A stretch of 64,000 nucleotides of DNA from Pedobacter gandavensis (GCF_014172405.1 NZ_WNXC01000001.1:310001-374000), one strand, 5' to 3'. Shown: positions 27,445 through 37,093, numbered from the stretch's first letter. Translations and numbers: made by a program. Notes: generated from the letters alone by a model not told the origin.

Positions 27445-29319
27445 TTAATCCCAACCTGGGTTCTGATTCACACCAGATTTTAAACGGAAAGCTTCATTGA
27501 TAGGGATCAGGTAACGCTTAGGCGTAAATCTTGCCTCTCCTGCCGAATTGTTGTCCTGGAAAAAGGAGTAGGTCTTCCCATCTCTGGAAATACGGATGCC
27601 TCGAAGGGAACCTTGTAAATCCGGAATCACAAAACCACTACTCGCATATTCACCATTCCTGACGCCACCGGATTTTCTCATTCCCCAACGCATTAATGAC
27701 CAATAAGTGTCATTGTTTTCATAAACCATCTCCACATTTCTTTCCCTTTTGTAAGCTTCGAATAAAGCGTCTCCCCAGTTGTTTCCCGTTAGTGGTGCTA
27801 AATAAGCCGTCACCTGATTCTCTTCAAATCCAGCATGTTTTACCATCGTTGCAGTTATGTACTGCTTGGCATTAGCAAAATCGCCTTTCATCAGGTAAGC
27901 TTCAGCCATGTTCAGATAAGCTTCTCCATACCTGAAAACAGCGTATGAGTAGTCTAATTTCTGATCCCCAGGACTTGGTAAACTGATGATCTGATCATAT
28001 TGGTATTTAATCATGGCATAACCAGTGGAAGAGTTGTAGTTCTCCGTATTTCCAGCTTTGTAACCATATTCTTCTACGGAACCTTCATTGATTTTACTGT
28101 TGGCATTACTCACATTTCCATCTCTTCTAAAGAATACACGGGCCTGGTTGTTGAAATACATACAGCTATCGTACAAAATAGTCGAATAGAACCTTAGATC
28201 TCTCTTTTTAGTGCTGCTGAAGTACATTTTCTCGTCTACATTTTTACCTGTAGTCACATAAGAAGCGGAAGTCCATGGCTTAATACTGCCATCCAAATCC
28301 TTCACTAAATAGTCATCTACCAAGTCTTGCGTTGGCCAGGAACCACCGTCCATTCCCCAGAAATTCATGGTGACATTGATCGGGAAATGTTCTTTTGCAT
28401 AAGCAGAGAAATTACCATTTGCCCATAAACCCTGGTACTGAATTGGGGTGTCATACAGTGAACTGTTGATTTTAGAACGCTCTCTGGATAAGATGATTTC
28501 CTTTGAGGCGATAGCCGTCTCATAAGCCCTGAACATGTTGGCGTAAGGGCTAAGTTGGGAGCCATTTGCATTTAGTCCTAAGGCGGTACCAGCAGCGATG
28601 GTCTTGTCATAATAGACACTGTTTGCTGCACCACCATCTACATAAGCTGCTGCTTGAACACCAACCCGCATCAATAGCGCATAGGCGGCTGCAGAAGAAG
28701 CTCTGCCTCTTTCTGTAGTAGGAGGTAAGGACTGACTGGCGATATCTAAATCAGCAATGATAAAGTCGTAAGTCTCTTTGATTGATTTTCTGGGGATCTG
28801 TAGGTTCTCCGTCGGACTCAGTTCACGGTCAATGATTTGTAGTCCGCCGTACAGTTTTGCATAGATGAAGTAATGCGCAGCTCTTAAGAAGTGTAATTCC
28901 CCCAATGATCGTTTTTTATACTCGGCAGAAAACTTCGGACTCTCCTCAATATTTTTCATGGCCGTATGTATTCTCCAAAGTAGATTATAGTTTATCCAGC
29001 CATAATCATCATTTTTCGTCATCAGCTCTGCACGGTCTTTGGACCAAAACGGGCCATTTAAAGTTCCGGTCATCGCATTTTTAGTGGAGCTCTCCGAACG
29101 GGCAGAATTCGGACTGGCATAGGCTGCCAGCCAGGAATCACTGCTGAGTACATCCGTATAGATTTGGTAAATAAAGGCCGTACTTAAGTTCTCACTACTC
29201 CAGGTTTGTTCACCGGTTATTTTATCGTATGGTGTGGTATCTAAGAACTTTTTACAAGAAGAGAGATAAAGGGACATTAATCCCAAAACCCATATTAGTT
29301 TATATTTTTTCATTTTCAT
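27445..29319 (-). CDS. SusD/RagB family outer-membrane lipoprotein
   Basis: 624-aa surface lipoprotein that caps its SusC partner and captures glycan. Lipobox SSC with the cysteine at residue 22, then the SusD opening KKFLDTTPYDKITGEQTWSS. The TPR-like helices include LGELHFLRAAHYFIYAKLYGG, and the late Arg/Trp-rich RNVEMVYENNDTYWSLMRWG is a SusD signature region. It starts 5 nt after the SusC stop. The ligand is probably the substrate of the nearby GH2/GH29/GH35 enzymes (context). Confidence 0.95.
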   Translation of the reverse strand: MKMKKYKLIWVLGLMSLYLSSCKKFLDTTPYDKITGEQTWSSENLSTAFIYQIYTDVLSSDSWLAAYASPNSARSESSTKNAMTGTLNGPFWSKDRAELMTKNDDYGWINYNLLWRIHTAMKNIEESPKFSAEYKKRSLGELHFLRAAHYFIYAKLYGGLQIIDRELSPTENLQIPRKSIKETYDFIIADLDIASQSLPPTTERGRASSAAAYALLMRVGVQAAAYVDGGAANSVYYDKTIAAGTALGLNANGSQLSPYANMFRAYETAIASKEIILSRERSKINSSLYDTPIQYQGLWANGNFSAYAKEHFPINVTMNFWGMDGGSWPTQDLVDDYLVKDLDGSIKPWTSASYVTTGKNVDEKMYFSSTKKRDLRFYSTILYDSCMYFNNQARVFFRRDGNVSNANSKINEGSVEEYGYKAGNTENYNSSTGYAMIKYQYDQIISLPSPGDQKLDYSYAVFRYGEAYLNMAEAYLMKGDFANAKQYITATMVKHAGFEENQVTAYLAPLTGNNWGDALFEAYKRERNVEMVYENNDTYWSLMRWGMRKSGGVRNGEYASSGFVIPDLQGSLRGIRISRDGKTYSFFQDNNSAGEARFTPKRYLIPINEAFRLKSGVNQNPGWD

Positions 29320-29324
29320 ATCAT

Positions 29325-32300
29325 TTAGAAACCTAATTGAAAACCTGCAGAATAAGTCTTCATCATTGGATAAGCATATCCTTCGAAGCTGTTTGCCTCA
29401 GGGTCACCATACTTCACAGAAGGGCCAGTGGCGAATAAATTGACGCCAGACGCGAAAACCGTCAGGTTGCGCAACCAATTCTGTTTATCGAGCAGGGAAT
29501 GTTTAAAGTCGTAAGAAAGGGTAACCGATTTTAACCGGATATAATTCGACTTACGTGCCCAGAAATCAGAGGAAGCATAGTTGTTGTTGTCATTTAAGGT
29601 TAGATTCCCTGGTCTTGGTAAGCTGGCATTGGGATTACCTGGGGACCAGCTATCGTTCTGGAATGCAAAATCCAATCTTCTTTCGCCTTCTGATCCCATA
29701 GCTACATTGCTCATATAGGTTTGTCTGGCTCCGGTTCCCTGAATGGTGGCCATAATGGAAGCCCCTTTATAAGTTGCACCAAGGTCAAAACCAAATACAA
29801 AAGTAGGTGTGGTATTGTGGCCGAATCTGGCTTGATCCTGACCATCAATTTTTCCGTCATGGTTCACATCCTGATATTGTAAATCACCAGGTCTCAGATC
29901 TCTTGAAGTAAGGCGTTTAGGGTTGTTTAGGATGTCAATTGGATTGGTATAGAACTTAGCCCCAATATAACCCGTTCCAACATAAAACTTCTCATTTCCC
30001 TGAGCACGTAAACGAGGATTGGCCAGGGTAAGACTGTCTTCATTGGTTCTGAAAGCAATTGATCTGTAATAGGTGAAATTGAAACCAGCAGTGATGTTCA
30101 CTTGCCCTATTTTAGTGTTGTATTTCAGGGAGCCGTCCAATCCTTCAATTCTATCTTCCGCTTTAGAAACCACCAATGGAAGTTCGTATCCAATAGGGTC
30201 TGTGTAACGGAATTTATCAGCGGATAAGAAACCTTTGGTCTTTTCAAAGAAATAGTCGACACTACCCTCTAAATGATTCCCAAATAGAAAGAAATCCAAT
30301 CCGACGTCATATTTGGTTCTATCAAACCAAGTCATGTTTAAACTAGGTGTAGGTCCAGGAGTTACACTATTCTGTAGTTTTCCATCCACTACATAAGCAT
30401 TCGAATTGTAATTATAGGTAGGCAGGTAGGCATATAACCAATGGTCAATGTTGTTTACCCCAATCTGTCCATAAGAGGCCCTAAGCTTCAGGTAGTTCAA
30501 TACTTTTCCATCTTTTATTCCTTTAAAGAACTGCTCTTCAGATACCGCCCATCCTGCAGATACAGAAGGGAAGAATCCCCATCTTTTGCCATCTGGAAAA
30601 TTGTCAGACCCATCATAACGACCTGCAAATTCTACCATGTACTTGCGGTCATAATCGTAGTGGAATTTACCGACATAACCCATCCAGGCTTGCATACCTT
30701 CGGTATTTGAAGCCGTAATACTCGTGGCATCTCCCTTTTGAATCTGATGGATTTCCGTGGTATTGAATCCTCTTGATCCGGCGGTTAAAGCATTGCTATA
30801 GTAATGCTGTCTGGTATGCACCAACGTAGCTTCGATATTGTGTTTGCCAAGAATCGTTTTCTTGTAATCTCCTCTAATATTGACATCATATTGGTTGGTC
30901 ATAAAGGAGGAGCGGCTAATGCTAATGTTGGAAGGATCTTCTTTTGTCGCATTGCCTTGCTCATCGTAGTAAGTGGCCGTTTGAATCCAATCTACACGGT
31001 CTTGCGACTGCACATTATAGTTTCCACTAAATCCAAAACTTAGACCTTCCACACCAGGAACTACCCAGTTTACGGAGCCGGCCACTTGGTTGTACACCGT
31101 TTTCAGTTTCACATAACCCGGGCTCATCAATTGCAATACCGGATTGTCAAACTGATTAGAAATCTGACCAGCAGCGGTAAATGGTTTCTCAAATGGATTC
31201 CGGTCTCTGATTCTGGAATAAATGGTATAAGCACTGGCAGGAGGGTATTTCTCATCCGTTTGTGTACCATTCACGTTTAATTCCACCGTTAACCCGATCT
31301 TGTCAAAAGTACTGCTCACATTTGATCTGTAGTTGTATCGGTTGTAGTTTAGAGATTTAAACTTCATGATTCCTTCCTGTCCCAGGGTATTTAAACTCCC
31401 AAAAAACTTTAGGCGATCTGTTCCACCACTTACAGAAACGGTATGCTCTTGTTGTGGCGCATATTTGCGTAACAATTGATCCTCCCAGTTGGTGTAATCG
31501 GATAGATGCTGACTGATATCCTGCATTTCTTCAGGCGTTTTGAAAGCATTTACGCCTTGTCCCAATGCCTGGTATAGCTTGTTTACGGCGTCGGCATAAT
31601 TATAGGCATTCATGCGTTTTGGTGCGTAAGAAGGGGTGTTCCATGCAAAATTGCCTTGATAATCAAAGCTCATTTGTCCAGCTTCTCCTTTTTTAGTGGT
31701 GACCACGATTACGCCATTTCCAGCATTCATCCCATAAACTGCTGTGGAAGCCGCATCTTTCAAGACACTGAGTGTTTTGATGTCTGTTTTGTTTAAGGTT
31801 AGGAAACGATTACGATCCGAAACAAAACCATCAATGATGTATAAAGGCTCCCCATTTCCACGAATGGAAATACTGGCCCCATTTTGTCCGGGTTCTGCGG
31901 AACCTTGCTGCACAATAACCCCAGGTACTCTGCCCTGTAAGGCAGAACCCATATCTCCAAAAGGTAAGTCCTTTAGCGCTTTAGGGTTCAGTGTGGCCAC
32001 AGAAGTGGTGTTTTTCCGGATACTTGTGGTACCAAATCCAACCACCATGACTTCTTCCAAAGGTTTGGAATCGACTTCTAAATTAATTTGTAGATTTTTC
32101 TCATTCCTGGTAACGGTTACCTCTTTATTTAAATGTGTGATGTGACCGATTCGTAAAACGGTGTTCATAGGCACTGCAATGGTAAAACGGCCGTTCGCAT
32201 CGGTAACTGTGGCCCTTTTTGGATTTTTCTTATCCACGATGCTTGCACCAGGAAGAGGGACTTTGTCGCTATCGAATACCGTTCCTTTAATGGTAATTAA

Positions 32301-32459
32301 GGAGTCGGCTTGAAGCATAGTAGGGAGAATCGGAGTGGCTTCCATAGCCGATAAATGCTCCGCTCCCTGTACAGTTGTACTTGGGGAAAAAGCCAATAAC
32401 ATAGAAAAAACAGTCATCAGCCCTATCCCTGTGATAGTTTTATTGCTGTTTATTTTCAT
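29325..32459 (-). CDS. SusC/RagA family TonB-dependent transporter (1)
   Basis: 1044-aa outer-membrane transporter. It has a signal peptide, a carboxypeptidase-like domain (TIKGTVFDSDKVPLPGASI), the SusC/RagA signature LEEVMVVGFGT, plug (DMGSALQGRVPGVIVQQG; AVYGMNAGNGVIVVTTKKG) and a beta-barrel ending in FQLGF. It heads the operon with SusD and a lipoprotein, divergent from an AraC-type regulator, which is likely its activator. The leader on the minus strand holds AACCAAACAAACCAA 42-56 nt upstream of the start codon, as in other susC leaders here. Confidence 0.95.
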   Translation of the reverse strand: MKINSNKTITGIGLMTVFSMLLAFSPSTTVQGAEHLSAMEATPILPTMLQADSLITIKGTVFDSDKVPLPGASIVDKKNPKRATVTDANGRFTIAVPMNTVLRIGHITHLNKEVTVTRNEKNLQINLEVDSKPLEEVMVVGFGTTSIRKNTTSVATLNPKALKDLPFGDMGSALQGRVPGVIVQQGSAEPGQNGASISIRGNGEPLYIIDGFVSDRNRFLTLNKTDIKTLSVLKDAASTAVYGMNAGNGVIVVTTKKGEAGQMSFDYQGNFAWNTPSYAPKRMNAYNYADAVNKLYQALGQGVNAFKTPEEMQDISQHLSDYTNWEDQLLRKYAPQQEHTVSVSGGTDRLKFFGSLNTLGQEGIMKFKSLNYNRYNYRSNVSSTFDKIGLTVELNVNGTQTDEKYPPASAYTIYSRIRDRNPFEKPFTAAGQISNQFDNPVLQLMSPGYVKLKTVYNQVAGSVNWVVPGVEGLSFGFSGNYNVQSQDRVDWIQTATYYDEQGNATKEDPSNISISRSSFMTNQYDVNIRGDYKKTILGKHNIEATLVHTRQHYYSNALTAGSRGFNTTEIHQIQKGDATSITASNTEGMQAWMGYVGKFHYDYDRKYMVEFAGRYDGSDNFPDGKRWGFFPSVSAGWAVSEEQFFKGIKDGKVLNYLKLRASYGQIGVNNIDHWLYAYLPTYNYNSNAYVVDGKLQNSVTPGPTPSLNMTWFDRTKYDVGLDFFLFGNHLEGSVDYFFEKTKGFLSADKFRYTDPIGYELPLVVSKAEDRIEGLDGSLKYNTKIGQVNITAGFNFTYYRSIAFRTNEDSLTLANPRLRAQGNEKFYVGTGYIGAKFYTNPIDILNNPKRLTSRDLRPGDLQYQDVNHDGKIDGQDQARFGHNTTPTFVFGFDLGATYKGASIMATIQGTGARQTYMSNVAMGSEGERRLDFAFQNDSWSPGNPNASLPRPGNLTLNDNNNYASSDFWARKSNYIRLKSVTLSYDFKHSLLDKQNWLRNLTVFASGVNLFATGPSVKYGDPEANSFEGYAYPMMKTYSAGFQLGF

Positions 32460-32855
32460 GGCTTGATTTTAAATAAGTAATCATTTTCTCTTTTCATACG
32501 TTGGTTTGTTTGGTTAAATGAACTGCGCTGCATTAAGCATAAGGCCTATGGCTTAATGAAGGTGGTTTGGTAAATCTGGAATGAGCTTGTTAGCGATGGG
32601 AATGAAGGTTGCTTTACATTTTTTTTAATCTGTTGATCAGGCAGATTTTTAGTGGTGTATGTAAAAGCATAACAAACATTCTTATAGAACTTCAAGACCC
32701 TCAAAGATTTACTGGTTTGACTTTTAGTAAAATTAGGGTGGAACCTGAGCGAATTCTAAAAGTTATAATGCAAAAGCTTAAACAATCTTACCATGATGTA
32801 CTTAGTTAGGGCTAAAATGTTTACGTTCGCTAAATTTTTAAAGTATCATCTACCA
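32460..32855. other. Divergent spacer between susC (1) and AraC gene
   Basis: 396 bp. It contains the CCAA-rich leader (32501-32515, read on the minus strand) and presumably the AraC binding sites. A 66-codon frame at 32609-32809 has no coding character. I could not fix a promoter with confidence. Confidence 0.5.
32501..32515 (-). repeat. CCAA-rich leader repeat of susC (1)
   Basis: On the minus strand AACCAAACAAACCAA, in the untranslated leader of susC (1). Related AACCAA runs precede susC (2), susC (3) and the phosphoesterase at 54055. Confidence 0.5.
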
Positions 32856-33761
32856 ATGAAACCAGAATTAATTGAAGTGAACCATATGGGTGCCAAGGCT
32901 TTAAAGGTGAAGCGCTTGGAGACGAATGCCTTAATTGCCTCTTTCCATTTTCATGAATTGTGTGAGCTGGTTTGGATAGAAAAGAGCTATGGCAAGCGGA
33001 TCGTTGGCGATCATATCGGGAATTTTGAAGACCATGACCTTGTACTGATGGGGCCAGATTTGCCACACATCTGGCAAAGTGATAAAAATTTTCTGTCTGA
33101 AGAAAAGAATAAAGTGAAGTCAACAGTCGTGTATTTTCCGCCGGATTTTCTACTGGGGTTAACAGACGATCAGAATACCCTAAACCAGGTAGATGATCTG
33201 ATTAGAAAGGCGGGAAGAGGCTTGAGGTTTTATGGGAAAACAAATCAGGAAGTCACTAAAATCCTAAGCAAACTTCCACAAAAGAAAGGGATTGATAAGA
33301 TCGTCGCTTTTCTTCGGATCATGGAGGTTTTATCGCTATCCAATGAATATGAATTGCTGGCCAGTGTTACTTTTAAGAACCCTTATGATGAAAAGGATAC
33401 GAACAGGATCAATAAGGTGTACCAGTATTTAATGCAGAACTTTCAACGCGACATCAATTTGAAAGAAGTAGCAGATTTATGCAACCTGACGACCAATTCC
33501 TTTTGCAGGTTTTTCAAAGATAGAGCGCAAAAATCACTGACCCAATTTGTCAATGAAATTCGAATTGGCCATGCCTGTAAACTACTGCAAAATTCAGAAT
33601 ATTCGATTTCAGAAGTTTGCTATGCCAGTGGATACAACAACCTCACTAATTTCAATAAGTTTTTCAAGCAAATCACCGGGATGAAACCCACAGAATACCG
33701 GGGATATTTAACAAATAGGTTAAAAGGGAGTGAGCCATCAATTAAATCATACCGTTATTGA
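32856..33761 (+). CDS. AraC family transcriptional regulator
   Basis: 302 aa. The N-terminal cupin-like sensor domain (FHFHELCELVWIEKSYGKRI, then LMGPDLPHIW) should bind a sugar. The C-terminal AraC double helix-turn-helix reads INLKEVADLCNLTTNSFCRFF and ISEVCYASGYNNLTNFNKFF, ending with the usual TGMKPTEYR. ATG 32856 was chosen as it begins the family domain; in-frame starts at 32793 and 32817 exist. Divergent from the susC (1) operon, so probably its regulator. Confidence 0.92.
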   Translation: MKPELIEVNHMGAKALKVKRLETNALIASFHFHELCELVWIEKSYGKRIVGDHIGNFEDHDLVLMGPDLPHIWQSDKNFLSEEKNKVKSTVVYFPPDFLLGLTDDQNTLNQVDDLIRKAGRGLRFYGKTNQEVTKILSKLPQKKGIDKIVAFLRIMEVLSLSNEYELLASVTFKNPYDEKDTNRINKVYQYLMQNFQRDINLKEVADLCNLTTNSFCRFFKDRAQKSLTQFVNEIRIGHACKLLQNSEYSISEVCYASGYNNLTNFNKFFKQITGMKPTEYRGYLTNRLKGSEPSIKSYRY

Positions 33762-33880
33762 ATCGCCTTTGCCAGGTTTCCAAGTCGTTTTAGTTTGAAT
33801 TTCAATTGATCCGACCAGGGTAAACCAATGAGGACGAAGAAATTTGCAAAGATTTTATAAACCTTTAAATAAAGATATCA

Positions 33881-34285
33881 ATGTATACCCCTCAGCAGTT
33901 TAAATTCGAGAGCGAAGCCGCAAAAATTGCTTTCATGAAGTAGTATAGTTTTGCTACGATAGTGACTTTAAATAACGATGTACCTGAAGCGACTCAATTG
34001 CCTTTCTTTGTGGATGATGCTCAAGGGAAGTTAGTGCTTTTAGAGGAGATGATCAGTTTCTATGATCAAGCTTGCCTGGAGCAATGGAAGGGGCTTCCCC
34101 TAAAGTTTAAGCAGGGGATGATGAAGGGCATTGTGGCTTTTGAAATTGAAGTGACAGACTTGCAAGGGCAAAAGAAATTGAGTCAGAACAAGTCAGCCCT
34201 GGAACGTGAACGCATCATTAAGGATTTAGAACAGCATCCAAATAGCGTTGAAAGTGACCTTGCGCGTTACATCAGGGAGGTTTAG
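33881..34285 (+). pseudogene. paiB-like FMN-binding regulator, broken by stop codon and internal deletion
   Basis: ATG 33881 begins MYTPQQFKFESEAAKIAFMK, then an in-frame TAG (33941-33943), then YSFATIVTLNNDVPEATQLP, a clear PaiB N-terminus. After FFVDDAQGKLVL the frame jumps to the C-terminal part (MKGIVAFEIEV, KKLSQNKS). PaiB proteins have about 200 residues; only ~134 sense codons remain, so about 65-70 residues including the PTWNY region are missing. The 107-codon frame from 33962 alone would not be a functional protein. Confidence 0.85.
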
Positions 34286-34299
34286 AACCGTGCAGGATC

Positions 34300-34318
34300 G
34301 TACTACATTGGGTAGTAC
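34300..34318. terminator. Small hairpin between paiB remnant and LytTR gene
   Basis: GTACTAC-N5-GTAGTAC, perfect 7-bp arms, between converging 3' ends. Possibly a bidirectional terminator. Confidence 0.45.
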
Positions 34319-34328
34319 AACATAGGAA

Positions 34329-35045
34329 CTATTGTAAATGTGTACCTCCGGTATATTTATTAACAAAGTCCTGCTTAAATACCTCCCCAATGGGTATTTC
34401 AAATTCATCAATGTAAATCGTGTGGTTATCAAATGAATCTATAAAACTTAAATTCACCACATAAGATTTGCTGACCCTCAGGAATATTTCAGAAGGGATC
34501 TTCTGATGAATGGTCTTCAGATTCAATGCGGTGATCAGTTTTTGGCGCTGCGTATAAATGACCACGTAGTCTTTGAGGCCCTCAATAAACCGGATGTCTT
34601 TGAATAGGATTTTGTAATATCTGCGTTCTGATTTGATCATCAAGAATTCCTTTGTACTACCTTCAAACGTGTTTTTTGTGCTTTCTGAGAGTAATTTTTT
34701 ATAAGAAATGGCCTTGCTGATCGCTTTTTCCAACCTGTTGGTGTCAATCGGCTTCAGCAGGTAATCAATCGCATCCAGCTCATAGCTTTTTAAGGCATAT
34801 TGAGCATAAGCAGTGGTAAATATGATCAATGTTTGTTCGGAGGTCTGCGCGGCAAATTCTAATCCACTCAGTTTGGGCATTTCTATGTCCAGGAATATCA
34901 GGTCAACTTCATTGGTTTTGAGAAAATCCAATGCAGAGAGAGCGTTTGAAAAACTAGCGAGAACTTCCAAAGGAGATAATTCTTTGATTAAGCTCTGTAG
35001 TTCCTCCCTGGCCAATGGTTCATCGTCTACTATGATACAGTTCAT
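34329..35045 (-). CDS. LytTR-family response regulator
   Basis: 238 aa. Receiver domain (residues 1-120) with phosphoacceptor D53 in LIFLDIEMP and the acidic pair D7-D8; LytTR DNA-binding domain (about 140-238) with FLMIKSERRYYKILFKDIRF and LRVSKSYVVNLSFI. It overlaps the 3' end of the sensor kinase gene by 4 nt and forms a two-component system with it. The target genes are not evident; the saccharide genes around it are candidates. Confidence 0.95.
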   Translation of the reverse strand: MNCIIVDDEPLAREELQSLIKELSPLEVLASFSNALSALDFLKTNEVDLIFLDIEMPKLSGLEFAAQTSEQTLIIFTTAYAQYALKSYELDAIDYLLKPIDTNRLEKAISKAISYKKLLSESTKNTFEGSTKEFLMIKSERRYYKILFKDIRFIEGLKDYVVIYTQRQKLITALNLKTIHQKIPSEIFLRVSKSYVVNLSFIDSFDNHTIYIDEFEIPIGEVFKQDFVNKYTGGTHLQ

Positions 35046-36118
35046 ACAGGAATGGTTAAATGGATGGCATATTGATGGTCCTCGGATTTTAGCTCAAGCT
35101 GATATTCCTGCTGGTATAACAGTTCCAACCGTCTTTTGATATTGATCAGGCCTAAACCACTATATTTTTCATCGGCAAGCCCATCATCCTTGCTTTTTGA
35201 ATTGGTACAACTGAAATGTAACCTTTCGTTTTCAATGGCAATGTCGATGTTGATGTAAGCCGCTGATCCACTGATGTCCACACTGTGTTTTACCGCATTT
35301 TCTACAAAAGTGGTAAACAAGTTGGGCGGGATAAACACGCTTCTGAAAGTCGTTTCACCGGCTTGGTGATGCAGCTGGAAATTGAAGTTGTCTCTCCGTA
35401 TTTTTTCCAGATTCAAGAAGTTGGAAATGAATTTGATCTCCGAACTTAAAGCTGTTTTTTTCTCATTATTTTCATACAACTGGTACCTTAAAAATTCGGA
35501 TAACTTAAGGATGACTATCGAAGCTTTTTCCGGATTGGTTCTGATTAAAGCTTTGACATTATTCAGCATATTGAACAAGAAATGGGGATTAATCTGATTT
35601 TTTAACTCATTCAACTCCATATGAAGCGTGAGCTCATTCAAAGCAGAAATCCTTTCATTGTCTTGTATCCAACGTTGTAAAAGCTTGACTGTAGTGGTGA
35701 GCATGATAATAGGCACCGTAATTATTGCGCCTTCATAATAGCTTTTGGTTCCGTTGTGTAGTTCCGGACTCCAGTTGATTCTATATGGCTCCAGGCTCTT
35801 TAAGATATGTCCGGTAAAGAAGAGTCCGGTCAGCACCAGGCCAATCACCAGTACCAGATAAAGCAGGTATTTAGCCTTAAAGAAAAACAAGGGGACCAGG
35901 AGGTACATGTTCACATAGAACATCACAATAAAAACCGTATAAACGCAAAGCAAGCGGTAATACTTATAAATTCCTGTAAACTGGTTTGAAAAATCAGAAT
36001 AGTAAAACAGCACAAAAAGTCCGAGTAAAAAACCTGCATGACGTAAAAACCGATAACGGTCTTCAGAAAGGAAATTTATAATTTGCTTGTTTTTAAGTTC
36101 CTGCGTTTGGCAAGTCAT
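35042..36118 (-). CDS. LytS-type sensor histidine kinase
   Basis: 358-aa inner-membrane sensor kinase. Four N-terminal membrane helices (about 27-46, 55-75, 82-104, 130-145), then the His_kinase-type motif LKNQINPHFLFN with phosphoacceptor H179. The C-terminal ATPase region shows NLFTTFVENAVKHSV and GLGLINIKRRLELLY. There is no separate ligand-binding domain, so the membrane part probably senses the signal. Cotranslated with the LytTR regulator (ATGA overlap). Confidence 0.94.
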   Translation of the reverse strand: MTCQTQELKNKQIINFLSEDRYRFLRHAGFLLGLFVLFYYSDFSNQFTGIYKYYRLLCVYTVFIVMFYVNMYLLVPLFFFKAKYLLYLVLVIGLVLTGLFFTGHILKSLEPYRINWSPELHNGTKSYYEGAIITVPIIMLTTTVKLLQRWIQDNERISALNELTLHMELNELKNQINPHFLFNMLNNVKALIRTNPEKASIVILKLSEFLRYQLYENNEKKTALSSEIKFISNFLNLEKIRRDNFNFQLHHQAGETTFRSVFIPPNLFTTFVENAVKHSVDISGSAAYINIDIAIENERLHFSCTNSKSKDDGLADEKYSGLGLINIKRRLELLYQQEYQLELKSEDHQYAIHLTIPV

Positions 36119-36180
36119 TCCTTAAGGATTAAATTAAAAGAAAGGACAAAAGTAAAGTATATCCGCTTCTATAGCGGAGA

Positions 36181-36261
36181 ATTATACCAAACCGGTGCTT
36201 TATTATATCAAATTACATTTCTGTGTGGGTTTCGTATAATAAAGCGCCGGTTTGGTATAAT
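36181..36261. repeat. 81-bp element with near-perfect 27-bp inverted repeats
   Basis: Left arm 36181-36207 and right arm 36235-36261 match at 26 of 27 positions (the single difference would form G-U in RNA), with a 27-nt loop. It lies between divergent genes (LytS kinase and a hypothetical protein), so it is unlikely to be a terminator. It could be a MITE-like remnant, an operator or a structured leader. Confidence 0.8.
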
Positions 36262-36314
36262 AAAATAATTGCAATACATCTATTTTGTTGCTTTGCGCAG
36301 ATTAATTCAGTCCT

Positions 36315-36761
36315 ATGAGTGTGAAACAATTTCAAATATTAGCCGAACAGATGCTAGAAAGCCCCTGGGTAGGAGAAAGCCAGCAAGAGGAAAAGATTAT
36401 TCAATTGGCTGATCTGTGTCGATTTATCGAAAGTTATAAGCCCAGCTTAATCGTTAAAGAAGTATGGAAACATAAAATTAATGTAGTAGAAGACAATGGA
36501 GTTAGAATAGGCTTGGTTTTCTGTGATGCGAAAACGCTATCACAACAGTCGTTTGATTTTTCATTGTATAATTCATATGCCTTAGAAGCCTATAAAGCCC
36601 AAACAAATGTGCTGGAATTATGGATCGTATTTATTGAAGATGGACTGAGAGGGGAGGATGATCCGTTTAAGGATTTCATAGCAAAAAGAAGTATCGGTTC
36701 CTTTTATGATAAAATATTCTGTTTCGATTTTTTCCAATCTAAAGTTGAGGCATTAAAGTAA
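36315..36761 (+). CDS. Hypothetical protein, 148 aa
   Basis: Not recognised. A soluble, slightly acidic protein without signal peptide. N-terminal half is helical; the central region (IGLVFCDAKTLSQQSFDFSL, then LELWIVFIEDG) alternates strand and loop. It stands alone, 53 nt after the 81-bp inverted repeat element. No function is proposed. Confidence 0.6.
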   Translation: MSVKQFQILAEQMLESPWVGESQQEEKIIQLADLCRFIESYKPSLIVKEVWKHKINVVEDNGVRIGLVFCDAKTLSQQSFDFSLYNSYALEAYKAQTNVLELWIVFIEDGLRGEDDPFKDFIAKRSIGSFYDKIFCFDFFQSKVEALK

Positions 36762-36880
36762 AAAATCTGCTGGTTATAACGATTATATCTTCAAAGCGAG
36801 TCTGGAAGTTTCGCTTTACTTTAATGTAGGCTTATCCTTTTAATCCTTTCGGTAAAAAAAAATAAAAATTAATACTCAAA

Positions 36881-37093
36881 ATGGTCAGTGTTTTTAAAAC
36901 TAACGTGCAATGTCCTGCAAAGGCAGTCTATATCGTCAATGGGCTTTTATCTCAATATCCAGACTTCAGAATCAACTTCGATTTAGAGGATTGTGATCGT
37001 ATCCTGCGGGTAGAGGGAGCGGATGTCAAGATCAATGGAATCATATCCAGTCTTAAGAACTTAGGGTATTTTTGCGAAGAATTACCGTACTAG
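36881..37093 (+). CDS. Small HMA-like (ferredoxin-fold) domain protein
   Basis: A 70-aa protein whose layout (FKTNVQCPAKAVYIVNGLL, then INFDLEDCDRILRVEG and ISSLKNLGYFCEELPY) fits the beta-alpha-beta-beta-alpha-beta fold of heavy-metal-associated domains. The metal motif CxxC is not kept: only one Cys is present at that place. It may bind something else or use other cysteines. Stand-alone gene. The family call is moderate. Confidence 0.6.
   Translation: MVSVFKTNVQCPAKAVYIVNGLLSQYPDFRINFDLEDCDRILRVEGADVKINGIISSLKNLGYFCEELPY

Noticed and set aside
32609..32809. 66-codon frame in the susC (1)/AraC spacer
   Set aside because: Irregular composition, no start context and no recognisable motif; it is within a regulatory spacer.
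33962..34285. A stand-alone 107-aa gene
   Set aside because: It is the tail of a broken paiB; the N-terminal part continues upstream in the same frame across a TAG codon.
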